DNA of 64,000 nt from NCBI GenBank assembly GCA_934725855.1, contig CAKVCL010000002.1:62001-126000 (forward strand), written 5' to 3'. A program made the position numbers and the translations under genes. The DNA is from an uncultured Cellulosilyticum sp. Lineage in GTDB: Bacteria; Bacillota; Clostridia; Lachnospirales; Cellulosilyticaceae. Positions 34,405 through 43,030 of the stretch are shown piece by piece; the stretch's first letter is position 1, and each line of letters starts with the position of its first letter. The notes under the pieces are model-generated. The model did not search any database, was not told the DNA's origin, and saw only the letters and a list, made by a program, of their open reading frames with translations.

Positions 34405-35781
34405 ATGTCAGAAGAAAGAAAAATCCCTTATAAAATTTATCTTGAAGAAAGTGAAATGCCAAAGCAGTGGTATAATGTTAGAGCAGATATGAAAAATAAG
34501 CCAGCTCCTATTTTAAATCCTGCGACTTTAAAACCTATTACGGTAGAGGAACTCGAACCTATTTTTTGTAAGGAACTTGCTGAACAAGAGCTAAATAATA
34601 CAACACCTTATATTGATATACCAGAAGAAATTATTGATTTCTATAAGATGTATCGTCCCGCACCATTAGTCCGTGCATACTGCTTAGAAAAAGCTTTAGG
34701 GACACCTGCTAAAATTTATTATAAATTTGAAGGAAACAATACGTCAGGAAGTCATAAACTTAATTCTGCCATTGCACAAGCTTATTATGCTAAGAAGCAA
34801 GGATTAAAAGGGGTTACAACAGAAACAGGAGCAGGACAATGGGGAACTGCCTTATCTATGGCTTGTTCTTATTTTGGTCTGGATTGTCAGGTTTATATGG
34901 TTAAAGTTTCTTATGAGCAAAAACCATTTCGTAGAGAAGTCATGAGAACCTATGGTGCTTCTGTTACACCATCTCCATCTATGACTACAAATGTAGGGCG
35001 CAAAATTTTAGAAGAATTTCCAGGAACAACAGGAAGTCTTGGGTGTGCCATTTCTGAAGCAGTTGAAGCAGCAACTACTCAGGAAGGCTATCGCTATGTA
35101 TTAGGTTCTGTTTTGTCTCAAGTGTTATTGCATCAAACAATTATAGGTCTTGAAACGAAAGCAGCACTTGATAAATATGATGTAAAAGCAGATATTATTA
35201 TTGGATGTGCGGGTGGCGGTTCAAACTTAGGTGGACTCATCTCACCATTTGTAGGCGAAAAACTTCGTGGAGAAGCGGATTATAGAATCATTGCAGTAGA
35301 ACCTGCTTCTTGTCCAAGCTTAACAAGAGGAAAATATGCATATGATTTCTGTGATACCGGAAAGGTTTGTCCAATTGCTAAAATGTATACATTAGGTAGT
35401 GGTTTTATTCCATCAGCTAACCATGCAGGAGGACTTCGTTATCATGGAATGAGTTCCATCGTTTCACAGTTATATGATGACGGACTGATTGAAGCTGTTT
35501 CTGTGAAACAAACTGCTGTATTTGAAGCAGCCGAAAAGTTTGCTCGAATTGAAGGCATTCTTCCAGCACCAGAAAGCAGTCATGCCATTAAGGTAGCCAT
35601 TGACGAAGCAATGAAATGTAAAGAAACAGGAGAAGAAAAAACAATTGTATTTGGTTTAACAGGAACCGGCTATTTTGATATGGTTGCTTATCAAAAATTT
35701 AATGATGGTCAAATGAGTGACTATATTCCAACAGATGAGGAGATTGGAAAGAGTTTATCAAAATTGCCTCATGTAGAATAA
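34405..35781 (+). CDS. trpB: Tryptophan synthase beta chain, type 2 (TrpB2)
   Basis: A 458-residue PLP enzyme that joins indole and serine to tryptophan. The PLP lysine is in SGSHKLNSA (Lys about 117) and the phosphate-binding loop is GCAGGGSNLGG (about 268-278). The long N-terminal segment and motifs such as ETGAGQWG mark the TrpB2 branch, which works without a tight TrpA partner and is often found apart from the trp operon, as here. The start is ATG 34405 (AAGGAG site); the longer open frame from 34309 runs through the T-box terminator and is not real. Regulated by the upstream tryptophan T-box. Confidence 0.95.
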   Translation: MSEERKIPYKIYLEESEMPKQWYNVRADMKNKPAPILNPATLKPITVEELEPIFCKELAEQELNNTTPYIDIPEEIIDFYKMYRPAPLVRAYCLEKALGTPAKIYYKFEGNNTSGSHKLNSAIAQAYYAKKQGLKGVTTETGAGQWGTALSMACSYFGLDCQVYMVKVSYEQKPFRREVMRTYGASVTPSPSMTTNVGRKILEEFPGTTGSLGCAISEAVEAATTQEGYRYVLGSVLSQVLLHQTIIGLETKAALDKYDVKADIIIGCAGGGSNLGGLISPFVGEKLRGEADYRIIAVEPASCPSLTRGKYAYDFCDTGKVCPIAKMYTLGSGFIPSANHAGGLRYHGMSSIVSQLYDDGLIEAVSVKQTAVFEAAEKFARIEGILPAPESSHAIKVAIDEAMKCKETGEEKTIVFGLTGTGYFDMVAYQKFNDGQMSDYIPTDEEIGKSLSKLPHVE

Positions 35782-35911
35782 TCAATAAAAAGCTTAGTAT
35801 AGGAAATGACATTGAATCTTAAGTGTGATTGTTTTAGCATAAAAAATAGTAGAAAGAAAAATAGTGGCATTATAGGCTACGTTAAGATAAAAATGAAGGG
35901 AAAGTGTAAAA

Positions 35912-37024
35912 ATGGCATTAAAAGAGTATGCATTAGAAGCAATTGGGTCACTTAAGGTATTGGGAAGAACAACAGGCAGTTTATCACCGCTTACTTTATT
36001 TTGGACAGGAAGCGGCATTGAATGCAATGTGAAAGCTAGTGAATTATGGATTGAAGTTGAAGCAGATTATGATACTTATGAACCTTGGATAGGCATTGTG
36101 ATTAATGGAACTTATGTTAGTCGCAGGATGCTTAATAAAGGAAGAGAGTGGATCTGTTTATTTAGAGGGATGAATCCTGAAGTTGTTAAGAATGTAAAGG
36201 TTTTAAAAGAAGTTCAGGCGATGTCAGATGATATGGCGCATCTTATGCAAATTCATGCCATGCGTATTGAAGGAAGCTTTGAAGAGGTTCAGGATAGACC
36301 TTATAAGATTGAGTTCATTGGAGATAGCATTACCTCTGGAGAAGGAAGTGTAGGTGCTACTATAGAAGAAGATTGGATTTCCATGTGGTTTAGTACACAA
36401 AATAACTATGCCAGAATGACTGCTGATGAAGTAGATGCAGACTTTCATATTATATCTCAAAGCGGTTGGGGACTATTTAGAGCATGGGATAATAATCCTT
36501 ATCATGTATTGCCACCTTTCTATGAAAAAGTATGTGGCATCTTAAAAGGAGAAAAAAATGAAGCATTAGGTGCCCTTAAGGCTTATGACTTTAAAAGTTG
36601 GCAGCCAGATATTGTGGTCATCAATTTAGGAACAAATGATGCTTGTGCATTTACGACTCCGGAATGGGTGGATGAAAAAACAGGAAGAAGTTATAAAATG
36701 CGATTAAATGAAGATGGCAGCTATAATGAGGAAGACTTAGAAGCGTTTAAAGGGGCTATGGTGAGCTTTTTAACCAAACTTAGAAAGTATAATCCAAAGG
36801 CTACTTTACTTTGGGTGTTTGGTATGCTGGGAGCAGGACTTTGGGAAACTGTTGATGAGGGCGTTAAGCTTTATAAGGTGCAAAGTGGAGATCAAAACGC
36901 AGAAAGTTTATTATTACCAGATACAACAAATGAAACCTTTGGGGCAAGACAACATCCAGGAGTGTTGGCACATGAGGCGGCAGCTAAGGTATTAGCTAAC
37001 AGAATCAAAGAAATTCTTAAGTAA
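35912..37024 (+). CDS. SGNH hydrolase, carbohydrate esterase family 2-like
   Basis: A 370-residue esterase. An N-terminal jelly-roll domain (residues 1-125; FWTGSGIECNVKASELWIE) precedes an SGNH domain with EFIGDSITSG (nucleophile Ser near 135), the oxyanion motif NLGTNDA (about 244) and the C-terminal triad motif in QHPGVLAH (about 350). This two-domain layout is that of CE2 acetyl esterases, which deacetylate hemicellulose sugars. There is no signal peptide, so it should act in the cytoplasm, for example on imported acetylated oligosaccharides. Start has a GGGAAAGTG site; no carbohydrate operon is adjacent. Confidence 0.82.
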   Translation: MALKEYALEAIGSLKVLGRTTGSLSPLTLFWTGSGIECNVKASELWIEVEADYDTYEPWIGIVINGTYVSRRMLNKGREWICLFRGMNPEVVKNVKVLKEVQAMSDDMAHLMQIHAMRIEGSFEEVQDRPYKIEFIGDSITSGEGSVGATIEEDWISMWFSTQNNYARMTADEVDADFHIISQSGWGLFRAWDNNPYHVLPPFYEKVCGILKGEKNEALGALKAYDFKSWQPDIVVINLGTNDACAFTTPEWVDEKTGRSYKMRLNEDGSYNEEDLEAFKGAMVSFLTKLRKYNPKATLLWVFGMLGAGLWETVDEGVKLYKVQSGDQNAESLLLPDTTNETFGARQHPGVLAHEAAAKVLANRIKEILK

Positions 37025-37080
37025 TGTGTAGCCGTTTAAAAAAGAAAATAAGTAAGTTAGTAGCAAATAGGAAATTAATA

Positions 37081-37135
37081 AAAACGCAAAAAATAAGAAC
37101 AGTTGAAATGCAACTGTTCTTATTTTTTGCGTTTT
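37081..37135. terminator. Long perfect bidirectional terminator
   Basis: A 25-bp stem without mismatch, AAAACGCAAAAAATAAGAAC and five more bases (37081-37105) against 37111-37135, around the loop AAATG. The T-rich arms serve both the esterase gene and the convergent oxaloacetate decarboxylase operon; the right arm abuts the oadA stop. Confidence 0.92.
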
Positions 37136-38582
37136 ACTGAGAAACGTCTTTAACATAAAGGACTCTGACACCATCAGCAGTTGTTGTAGCAGCTGTTTCT
37201 TTTTTGGCAGCTGGCGCAGCTTCTGTAGGAGGTGCAACACGTCCATCTCTAACATCGAAGAATTTACGAGCAACTTGTGGGAATAATGCGTAGCTAAGTA
37301 CATCTTCCTCAGATTTAGCAACGTCTTTACATTCTTCTCTGATTTTATCAAGTTCTGGCTCAAGAAGGTCAGCTGGTCTACAAGTGATAACTTTATCATC
37401 ACCGATTGCTTTCTTTCTAACTTCTTCATTGACTTCACCAGGAAGTTTACCGTATTCACCTCTAAGCATAGCCTTAGATTCTTTAGTAAATACTTTGTAT
37501 CTTTCACCTGATAATACATTAAATACAGCTTGTGAACCTACAATTTGGCTTGAAGGCGTTACAAGTGGTGGATAACCGAAGTCTTTTCTTACTCTTGGAA
37601 CTTCAGCTAATACATCATAGTATTTGTCAACTGCATTAGCTTGTTTAAGTTGAGAAATAAGGTTAGAAAGCATACCACCTGGTACTTGGTATAAAAGAGT
37701 ATTAGTATCTACTTTAAGAACTTTAGGATCAAGGATACCTTGTTCTTTAAGTTTATCAGCAACTGTTCTAAAGTGAGCGGCTGCTTTGCTTAACTCTTTA
37801 AGGTCAAGACCTGTATCATATTCAGTGCCTTGAAGTGTGGCAACAAGAGATTCTGTTGTTGGGTTAGAAGTACCATTAGCAAGTGGAGAAAGTGCACAGT
37901 CTACAATATCTACACCAGCTTGTATAGCCATAAGGTAAGTCATATCTCCAGTACCTGAAGTATTGTGAGTATGTAAGTGAATTGGCACATCTAAGTTTTC
38001 TTTTAATTTTTTAACAAGTTTGTATGCATCAAATGGGAGAAGAAGGTTAGCCATATCTTTGATACAGATCACATCAGCACCAAGTTTGACCATATCCTCA
38101 GCTAATTTAACAAAGAAATCAATATTGTGAACAGGGCTTGTTGTGTAACTAAATGCAAGTTCACAAGTACCGCCATATTCTTTAACGTATTTTGCAGCAG
38201 CAGCAACGTTACGAGGGTCATTTAATGCATCGAAAATACGAACCACATCAATGCCGTTTTCAATAGATTTTTTACAGAAAGCTTCTACCACATCATCTGC
38301 ATAGTGTTTGTAACCTAAAAGGTTTTGTGCACGAAGTAACATTTGAAGTGGTGTTTTAGGCATTGCTTTCTTTAAAGTACGAAGTCTTTCCCAAGGGTCT
38401 TCGTTTAAGAATCTCATACATGAGTCAAAAGTTGCGCCACCCCAGCATTCAAGTGACCAATAACCCATGTTATCTAATAATTCACAAGCTGGAAGCATAT
38501 CTTCAATACGCATTCTAGTAGCGGCTTGTGATTGATGAGCATCTCTTAAAATTGTATCTGTAATTTTAACTTGTTTACCCAT
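37134..38582 (-). CDS. oadA: Oxaloacetate decarboxylase alpha subunit (carboxyltransferase)
   Basis: A 482-residue carboxyltransferase. The HMGL-like TIM barrel has the metal and catalytic motifs ITDTILRDAHQS (residues 7-18) and HLHTHNTSGTGD (about 208-219), and the conserved carboxylase domain follows (PGGMLSNL, KDFGYPPLVTPSSQIVG). It moves the carboxyl group of oxaloacetate to biotin. It lacks its own biotin domain and ends in a short Ala/Pro-rich tail (PPTEAAPAAKKETAA), so the carboxyl group must go to the separate carrier encoded two genes upstream. Last gene of the operon. Related subunits of methylmalonyl-CoA decarboxylases use a different alpha chain, so oxaloacetate is favoured. Confidence 0.93.
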   Translation of the reverse strand: MGKQVKITDTILRDAHQSQAATRMRIEDMLPACELLDNMGYWSLECWGGATFDSCMRFLNEDPWERLRTLKKAMPKTPLQMLLRAQNLLGYKHYADDVVEAFCKKSIENGIDVVRIFDALNDPRNVAAAAKYVKEYGGTCELAFSYTTSPVHNIDFFVKLAEDMVKLGADVICIKDMANLLLPFDAYKLVKKLKENLDVPIHLHTHNTSGTGDMTYLMAIQAGVDIVDCALSPLANGTSNPTTESLVATLQGTEYDTGLDLKELSKAAAHFRTVADKLKEQGILDPKVLKVDTNTLLYQVPGGMLSNLISQLKQANAVDKYYDVLAEVPRVRKDFGYPPLVTPSSQIVGSQAVFNVLSGERYKVFTKESKAMLRGEYGKLPGEVNEEVRKKAIGDDKVITCRPADLLEPELDKIREECKDVAKSEEDVLSYALFPQVARKFFDVRDGRVAPPTEAAPAAKKETAATTTADGVRVLYVKDVSQ

Positions 38583-38598
38583 AGTTTATGTTTCCTCC

Positions 38599-39792
38599 TT
38601 AACCGAATAGTGCAAGTAATACACCGGCAGCAATTGCTGAACCGATAACACCTGCAACGTTTGGTCCCATAGCGTGCATTAATAAGAAGTTTGAAGGTTC
38701 TTCTTTTTGACCAACCACTTGAGACACACGAGCAGCCATTGGAACGGCAGAAACACCAGCTGAACCAATGAGTGGGTTGATTTTAGTTTTAAGGAATAAG
38801 TTCATGATTTTAGCTAAAATAACCCCACCAGCTGTACCTAAACCGAATGCGATAACACCCATTACGATAATAGCAAGTGTTCTAACACTTAAGAATGTAC
38901 TAGCTGTAGCAGTAGCACCTACAGAAATACCAAGGAATACGGTTACAATGTTCATGAGTTCGTTTTGAACCGTCTTACTTAAACGTTCTGCAACACCTGA
39001 TTCTTTAAGTAAGTTACCAAACATTAAGCAGCCAATAAGTGGCGCAGCAGATGGTACGAGCATAGCTACGAATACTGTAATAACAATAGGGAAGATGATT
39101 TTTTCTGTTTTAGAAACAGGACGAAGTGCAACCATCCTAATTTTACGTTCTTCTGATGTGGTAAGTGCTTTCATAATAGGTGGTTGAATAACAGGTACAA
39201 GTGCCATATAAGAGTAAGCCGCAACCGCAATTGGTCCAAGAAGATCAGGCGCTAATTTACTGGTTACGAAAATAGCTGTTGGACCATCAGCACCACCAAT
39301 GATACCGATTGAACTTGCTTCTGCTGGTGTGAAACCAAAGCATCTAGCAGCAATATATGTAACGAAAATACCAAGTTGTGCAGCAGCACCTAATAATAAA
39401 CTTTTTGGGTTAGCAATAAGTGGACCAAAGTCAGTCATAGCTCCTACACCAATGAAGATTAAGCATGGGTAAAGTCCTAATTTAACCCCTAAGTATAAAT
39501 AGTCGATAAGTCCTGGTGTGATGCCTTGATCACCAGCAAATAAATCCCAGTGTGCATGACCACCAGCAAAAAGAGCTTCATGATACATTTCAGCACCTGG
39601 AAGGTTCGTCAGTAACATACCGAATGATATAGGCAGTAAAAGTAAAGGTTCGAAACCTTTAACAATAGCTAAATACATCAAAACGAATGCTACAATTAGC
39701 ATAATGAGCACTTTAGGATCATTAGCTAATAGAACGAATCCAGTTTGATTTATGAAATTCATAATGGTTTCCATATTGATCTGTTCCTCCAA
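38599..39792 (-). CDS. oadB: Na+-transporting oxaloacetate decarboxylase beta subunit
   Basis: A 397-residue membrane protein with about nine to eleven hydrophobic segments. The conserved ion-path region [20 protein letters not shown] is present (about residues 185-205), as are [16 protein letters not shown] and the C-terminal [15 protein letters not shown]. The subunit decarboxylates carboxybiotin and exports Na+, which turns decarboxylation into a sodium gradient. The start codon has a GGAGGAACAG site and the gene is 16 bases ahead of oadA. The beta subunit is shared by oxaloacetate, methylmalonyl-CoA and glutaconyl-CoA decarboxylases. Confidence 0.95.
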   Translation of the reverse strand: MEEQINMETIMNFINQTGFVLLANDPKVLIMLIVAFVLMYLAIVKGFEPLLLLPISFGMLLTNLPGAEMYHEALFAGGHAHWDLFAGDQGITPGLIDYLYLGVKLGLYPCLIFIGVGAMTDFGPLIANPKSLLLGAAAQLGIFVTYIAARCFGFTPAEASSIGIIGGADGPTAIFVTSKLAPDLLGPIAVAAYSYMALVPVIQPPIMKALTTSEERKIRMVALRPVSKTEKIIFPIVITVFVAMLVPSAAPLIGCLMFGNLLKESGVAERLSKTVQNELMNIVTVFLGISVGATATASTFLSVRTLAIIVMGVIAFGLGTAGGVILAKIMNLFLKTKINPLIGSAGVSAVPMAARVSQVVGQKEEPSNFLLMHAMGPNVAGVIGSAIAAGVLLALFG

Positions 39793-39804
39793 TCAAAGTA
39801 GTGA

Positions 39805-40149
39805 TTATTTAATTACGCAAAGAAGTGCACCTGATTCGACTGTAGCACCTTTAGATGTATTAACAGATACGATTGTACCATCAATTGGAGACATGATTTC
39901 ATTTTCCATTTTCATAGCTTCAAGAACCATTAATACTTGACCTTTTTTAACGGTATCACCATTTGATACGTTTACGCTTAAGATGTTACCTGGCATTGGG
40001 CTTGTGATTTTTTCACCACCAGCTGGAGCGGCTGATTGAACTGGAGCGGCTGCTGGTGCAGGAGCTGCTGATTTAGCTTCTGCTTCATCAATTAGTTCAA
40101 TAGCGATTTCGTAATTATTTCCATTTACATTTACACGATATTTTTTCAT
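39805..40149 (-). CDS. Biotin carboxyl carrier protein of the decarboxylase
   Basis: A 114-residue carrier. An N-terminal strand (MKKYRVNVNGNNYEIAIE) is followed by an Ala/Pro linker (residues 27-45, AAPAPAAAPVQSAAP) that acts as a swinging arm, and by the biotinyl domain with EAMKMENE, whose Lys80 carries biotin. It shuttles carboxyl groups from OadA to OadB. Carrying this domain on a separate protein, instead of at the end of OadA, is typical of several Clostridia. Confidence 0.95.
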   Translation of the reverse strand: MKKYRVNVNGNNYEIAIELIDEAEAKSAAPAPAAAPVQSAAPAGGEKITSPMPGNILSVNVSNGDTVKKGQVLMVLEAMKMENEIMSPIDGTIVSVNTSKGATVESGALLCVIK

Positions 40150-40187
40150 TTCAAATTCTCCTTTTAATTAATTAAGTGTATTGGAAC

Positions 40188-40472
40188 TTAGAGTTCTTTG
40201 ACAGATAAAACTTTGATCGCTGATACATCAGTGCCTAGTTCTTCAGCAATAACAGCAGAAACAGCAGCAATAAACTCTTGACGATTTGCAATTTGTGTTT
40301 TAGCTGGTGCGGCGTTTTGAGCTACAGGAGCAGAAGCAGGTGCTGCAGGTACAGGCTTAGCAATTTTTTGAACCACATAACTCATAATGTAGCAAAGTAC
40401 AATGATACAGATTAAACCAAAGAATACAGTTCCTAGGCCCATCAAAATGACGAAAGTATTTGATAATTCCAT
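40188..40472 (-). CDS. oadG: Oxaloacetate decarboxylase gamma subunit
   Basis: A 94-residue protein with one transmembrane helix near the N-terminus (VILMGLGTVFFGLICIIVLC, residues 8-28), an Ala/Pro-rich linker and a C-terminal soluble domain ending in VSAVIAEELGTDVSAIKVLS. The gamma subunit anchors the alpha and carrier subunits to the beta subunit. First gene of the operon; GGGAGGACC site before the ATG. Confidence 0.85.
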   Translation of the reverse strand: MELSNTFVILMGLGTVFFGLICIIVLCYIMSYVVQKIAKPVPAAPASAPVAQNAAPAKTQIANRQEFIAAVSAVIAEELGTDVSAIKVLSVKEL

Positions 40473-40547
40473 CAGCTGGTCCTCCCTTCATGAAAAAAAT
40501 TTATGCCAAATTGGACAGAAACTTAAGACGTTTCTGCACATAGAATA

Positions 40548-40576
40548 ATTATAAAACAATTTTATAAAAATGTTAA
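40548..40576 (-). promoter_or_regulatory. Promoter of the oxaloacetate decarboxylase operon
   Basis: On the minus strand TTAACA (40576-40571) and TATAAT (40553-40548) are separated by 17 bases. The leader of about 70 bases contains a hairpin CAGAAAC / GTTTCTG (40516-40536). Confidence 0.7.
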
Positions 40577-40746
40577 TTAAATTTATTACATTCTATGCGA
40601 AAATTTTTATAAATAGTGCTTAGAACGGGATATTTATCCATTTCTTTATGGAAAATTAATAGAGTTAAAAGCTAAATTACATTATAATGATGATTAAATT
40701 AGAATATTTTGTTATATCTATGAGAATAAAAAGGAGGACAAAAAAT

Positions 40747-42351
40747 TTGGCATATCATATCCTTATCGTATCCATCATTATTTTTCTCTGCTTAACTGCT
40801 AGTAGACTTTCAAGTAAAATTGGTATTCCAACCTTAATTTTTTTTATTGGATTAGGCATGCTTTTTGGTAGTGAAGGCATCGGAGGAATTCCTTTTGATA
40901 ATTATGAATCAGCTAATGATTTATGTTCTCTCGCTCTTATTTACATTATTTTTTATGGTGGCTTTGGGGTTAGTTGGAAGATGGCAAAGCCTGTTGCAGC
41001 AAAAGCAGGCATCTTATCTACCGTAGGGGTTGCTTTGACAGCTCTATTAACAGGGGGATTTTGCTATTTTGTATTAAAGATGGATTTTTTAGAAGGATTA
41101 TTATTAGGTTCAGTACTAGGGTGTACAGATGCAGCTGCTGTATTTTACATTCTTAAAGCCAAAAAATTAAATTTAAAAAATGGTCTGGCATCTTTGTTAG
41201 AAATAGAAAGTGGTAGTAATGATCCAAGTGCAAACATCTTAACGATTATTCTGATACAAATTTTGAGTGGAAAAATGCAAGGTTCAGTGGCAGAATTATT
41301 GATAATGCAATTCGTAGTAGGCATTTTAGCTGGGGCTTTAATGGGATTATTAGCCAGTTATATTTTAAGAACTTTTGCGAATATGAATGAAGGATTAGGG
41401 ACTATTTTTATAGTTGCTATCGCTTTGTTTGCATATTCAACAAGTCAACTTTTAGGGGGCAATGGATATTTAAGCGTTTACATAGCAGGAATCATTTTGG
41501 GCAATACAAGGATACCTAATAAAGCTACACTGGTACATTTTTTTGATGGGGTGACCAGTTTATTTCAGATGCTGGTATTCTTTTTATTAGGGCTTTTGGT
41601 CTTTCCAACAGAAGTCATCAGCTATTTAGGCGTTGCTGTTTTAGTCGCATTATTTCTAACTTTTGTGGCAAGACCTGCTGCTGTAGCTATTTTGCTTACC
41701 CCTTTTAAAGTCCCATTTAAGCAGCAGCTTCTTGTATCCTGGGCAGGACTTAGAGGGGCATCTAGTATTGTTTTCGCCATTGTGGTTACAGTAAGTGGTG
41801 TTTTTCAAGAAAATAGGATTTTTAATATTGTTTTTTGCATTGCACTTTTATCGATTGGCATACAAGGTGCCTTGCTTTCATTAGTCGCAAGAAAATTAGA
41901 TCTTATAGATGACAAGTCGCCAGTATCTATGACCTTTAGTGATTATCAAAATGATGCCGATGTGCAATTAGTGAATATCCTAATTAGTAAAAATCACCCT
42001 TGGATTGGCAAACGGATTAGTGAAATTACATTTCCACATCACGCTTTGGCGGTTTATATTCAAAGAAAATCCGATCGCATTATTCCAAAAGGTGACACGA
42101 TTCTAGAAGCACAAGATATGATTGTACTAAGTAGTGAGTATAAGGAAGAACATTCCGATTTAGAAATTCAAGAACTGCCTATTGGAAAGAATCATGAATG
42201 GATAGGAAAGACAATTGCACAGTGCCATATTCCTAAAGATATGATTTTTATTATGGTGAAACGCAAAGAGGAAAATATTATTCCTAGTGGGACTACTGTA
42301 ATTAGGCAAAATGATGTATTATTATCATGTAAACTAAAGAGTACAGAATAA
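40747..42351 (+). CDS. Potassium/proton antiporter (CPA1, CvrA/NhaP2 type) with RCK_C domains
   Basis: A 534-residue membrane protein. About twelve or thirteen hydrophobic segments cover residues 1-385 with the CPA1 signatures LGCTDAAAVFYIL and LEIESGSNDPSANI, whose Asp residues bind the ion, and WAGLRGASSIVFAI. The C-terminal 150 residues hold two RCK_C (TrkA-C) domains, which sense ligands or pH and gate the transporter. An AAGGAGG site at 40731-40737 selects TTG 40747 as start; the ATG at 40687 would put that site inside the gene. K+ or Na+ preference cannot be told. The small-export gene follows 18 bases later. Confidence 0.9.
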   Translation: MAYHILIVSIIIFLCLTASRLSSKIGIPTLIFFIGLGMLFGSEGIGGIPFDNYESANDLCSLALIYIIFYGGFGVSWKMAKPVAAKAGILSTVGVALTALLTGGFCYFVLKMDFLEGLLLGSVLGCTDAAAVFYILKAKKLNLKNGLASLLEIESGSNDPSANILTIILIQILSGKMQGSVAELLIMQFVVGILAGALMGLLASYILRTFANMNEGLGTIFIVAIALFAYSTSQLLGGNGYLSVYIAGIILGNTRIPNKATLVHFFDGVTSLFQMLVFFLLGLLVFPTEVISYLGVAVLVALFLTFVARPAAVAILLTPFKVPFKQQLLVSWAGLRGASSIVFAIVVTVSGVFQENRIFNIVFCIALLSIGIQGALLSLVARKLDLIDDKSPVSMTFSDYQNDADVQLVNILISKNHPWIGKRISEITFPHHALAVYIQRKSDRIIPKGDTILEAQDMIVLSSEYKEEHSDLEIQELPIGKNHEWIGKTIAQCHIPKDMIFIMVKRKEENIIPSGTTVIRQNDVLLSCKLKSTE

Positions 42352-42369
42352 GATGAAAGAGGTTTAATT

Positions 42370-42879
42370 ATGGTAGATTCATTAGTTCAATTTTTTACAC
42401 AAGGGTTATCGGGTGTGGTGCCGAGTGAGGTTATTATTTTTATTGTTTCAATGGTCCCTATTTTAGAGTTACGTGGCGGGATATTAGCGGCGTCTTTACT
42501 AGGCATTGAAATGTATAAAGCCGTAGGCATTTGTATTTTAGGAAATTTGATACCGATACCCTTTATTTTATTGTTTATTAGAGCGATTTTAAATTGGATG
42601 AAGCAGATTAAGTGTTTTAAGAAATTTGTAGAATGGTTAGAACATAAGTCTATGAGCAAAAGTGGGCAGATTGAAAAATATGAGTTTTTAGGACTTGTAT
42701 TGTTTGTAGGCGTTCCTTTACCCGGCACAGGCGCATGGACAGGTGCTTTAATTGCTTCCTTATTAGATATAAAAACTAAAAAAGCCTTTTTAGCGATTTG
42801 CTGTGGGTTAGTAATGGCAACCGCAATCATGTGTTTTATTGCTTATGCATTGCCAGCTATTGTTGCGGCACTACTCTAA
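42370..42879 (+). CDS. Small multidrug export protein family (COG2426)
   Basis: A 169-residue membrane protein with four to five hydrophobic segments. The family motifs PILELRGGILAASLLGI and VGVPLPGTGAWTGALIASLL are clear. These proteins belong to the SNARE-associated/DedA-related superfamily; the drug-export label is historical and the true role is not known. Start ATG follows GAGGTTTAATT; it is 18 bases after the antiporter gene, so the two are probably one unit. Confidence 0.85.
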   Translation: MVDSLVQFFTQGLSGVVPSEVIIFIVSMVPILELRGGILAASLLGIEMYKAVGICILGNLIPIPFILLFIRAILNWMKQIKCFKKFVEWLEHKSMSKSGQIEKYEFLGLVLFVGVPLPGTGAWTGALIASLLDIKTKKAFLAICCGLVMATAIMCFIAYALPAIVAALL

Positions 42880-42926
42880 AAGATTGCAAATGTTTAAATT
42901 AGATAGGGTTTAATGTATAAAAATAT

Positions 42927-42955
42927 TTGATATCGTTATAATTTAGATATATAAT
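42927..42955 (+). promoter_or_regulatory. Promoter of the CobW gene pair
   Basis: TTGATA (42927-42932) and TATAAT (42950-42955) with a 17-base spacer. The spacer carries an imperfect inverted repeat around ATCGTTATAATTTAGAT that loosely recalls a Fur/Zur-type site; this is weak. Confidence 0.6.
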
Positions 42956-43030
42956 TTACATGCAAATAAGTCTCAATTCTATTCATGCTATAGAACTTAG
43001 ACGAGGAAAAGAGATTGGGAGGAAATTTAA

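Noticed and set aside
40687..40746. Longer N-terminus of the antiporter
   Set aside because: The strong AAGGAGG at 40731 would lie inside the gene; TTG 40747 has the right spacing.
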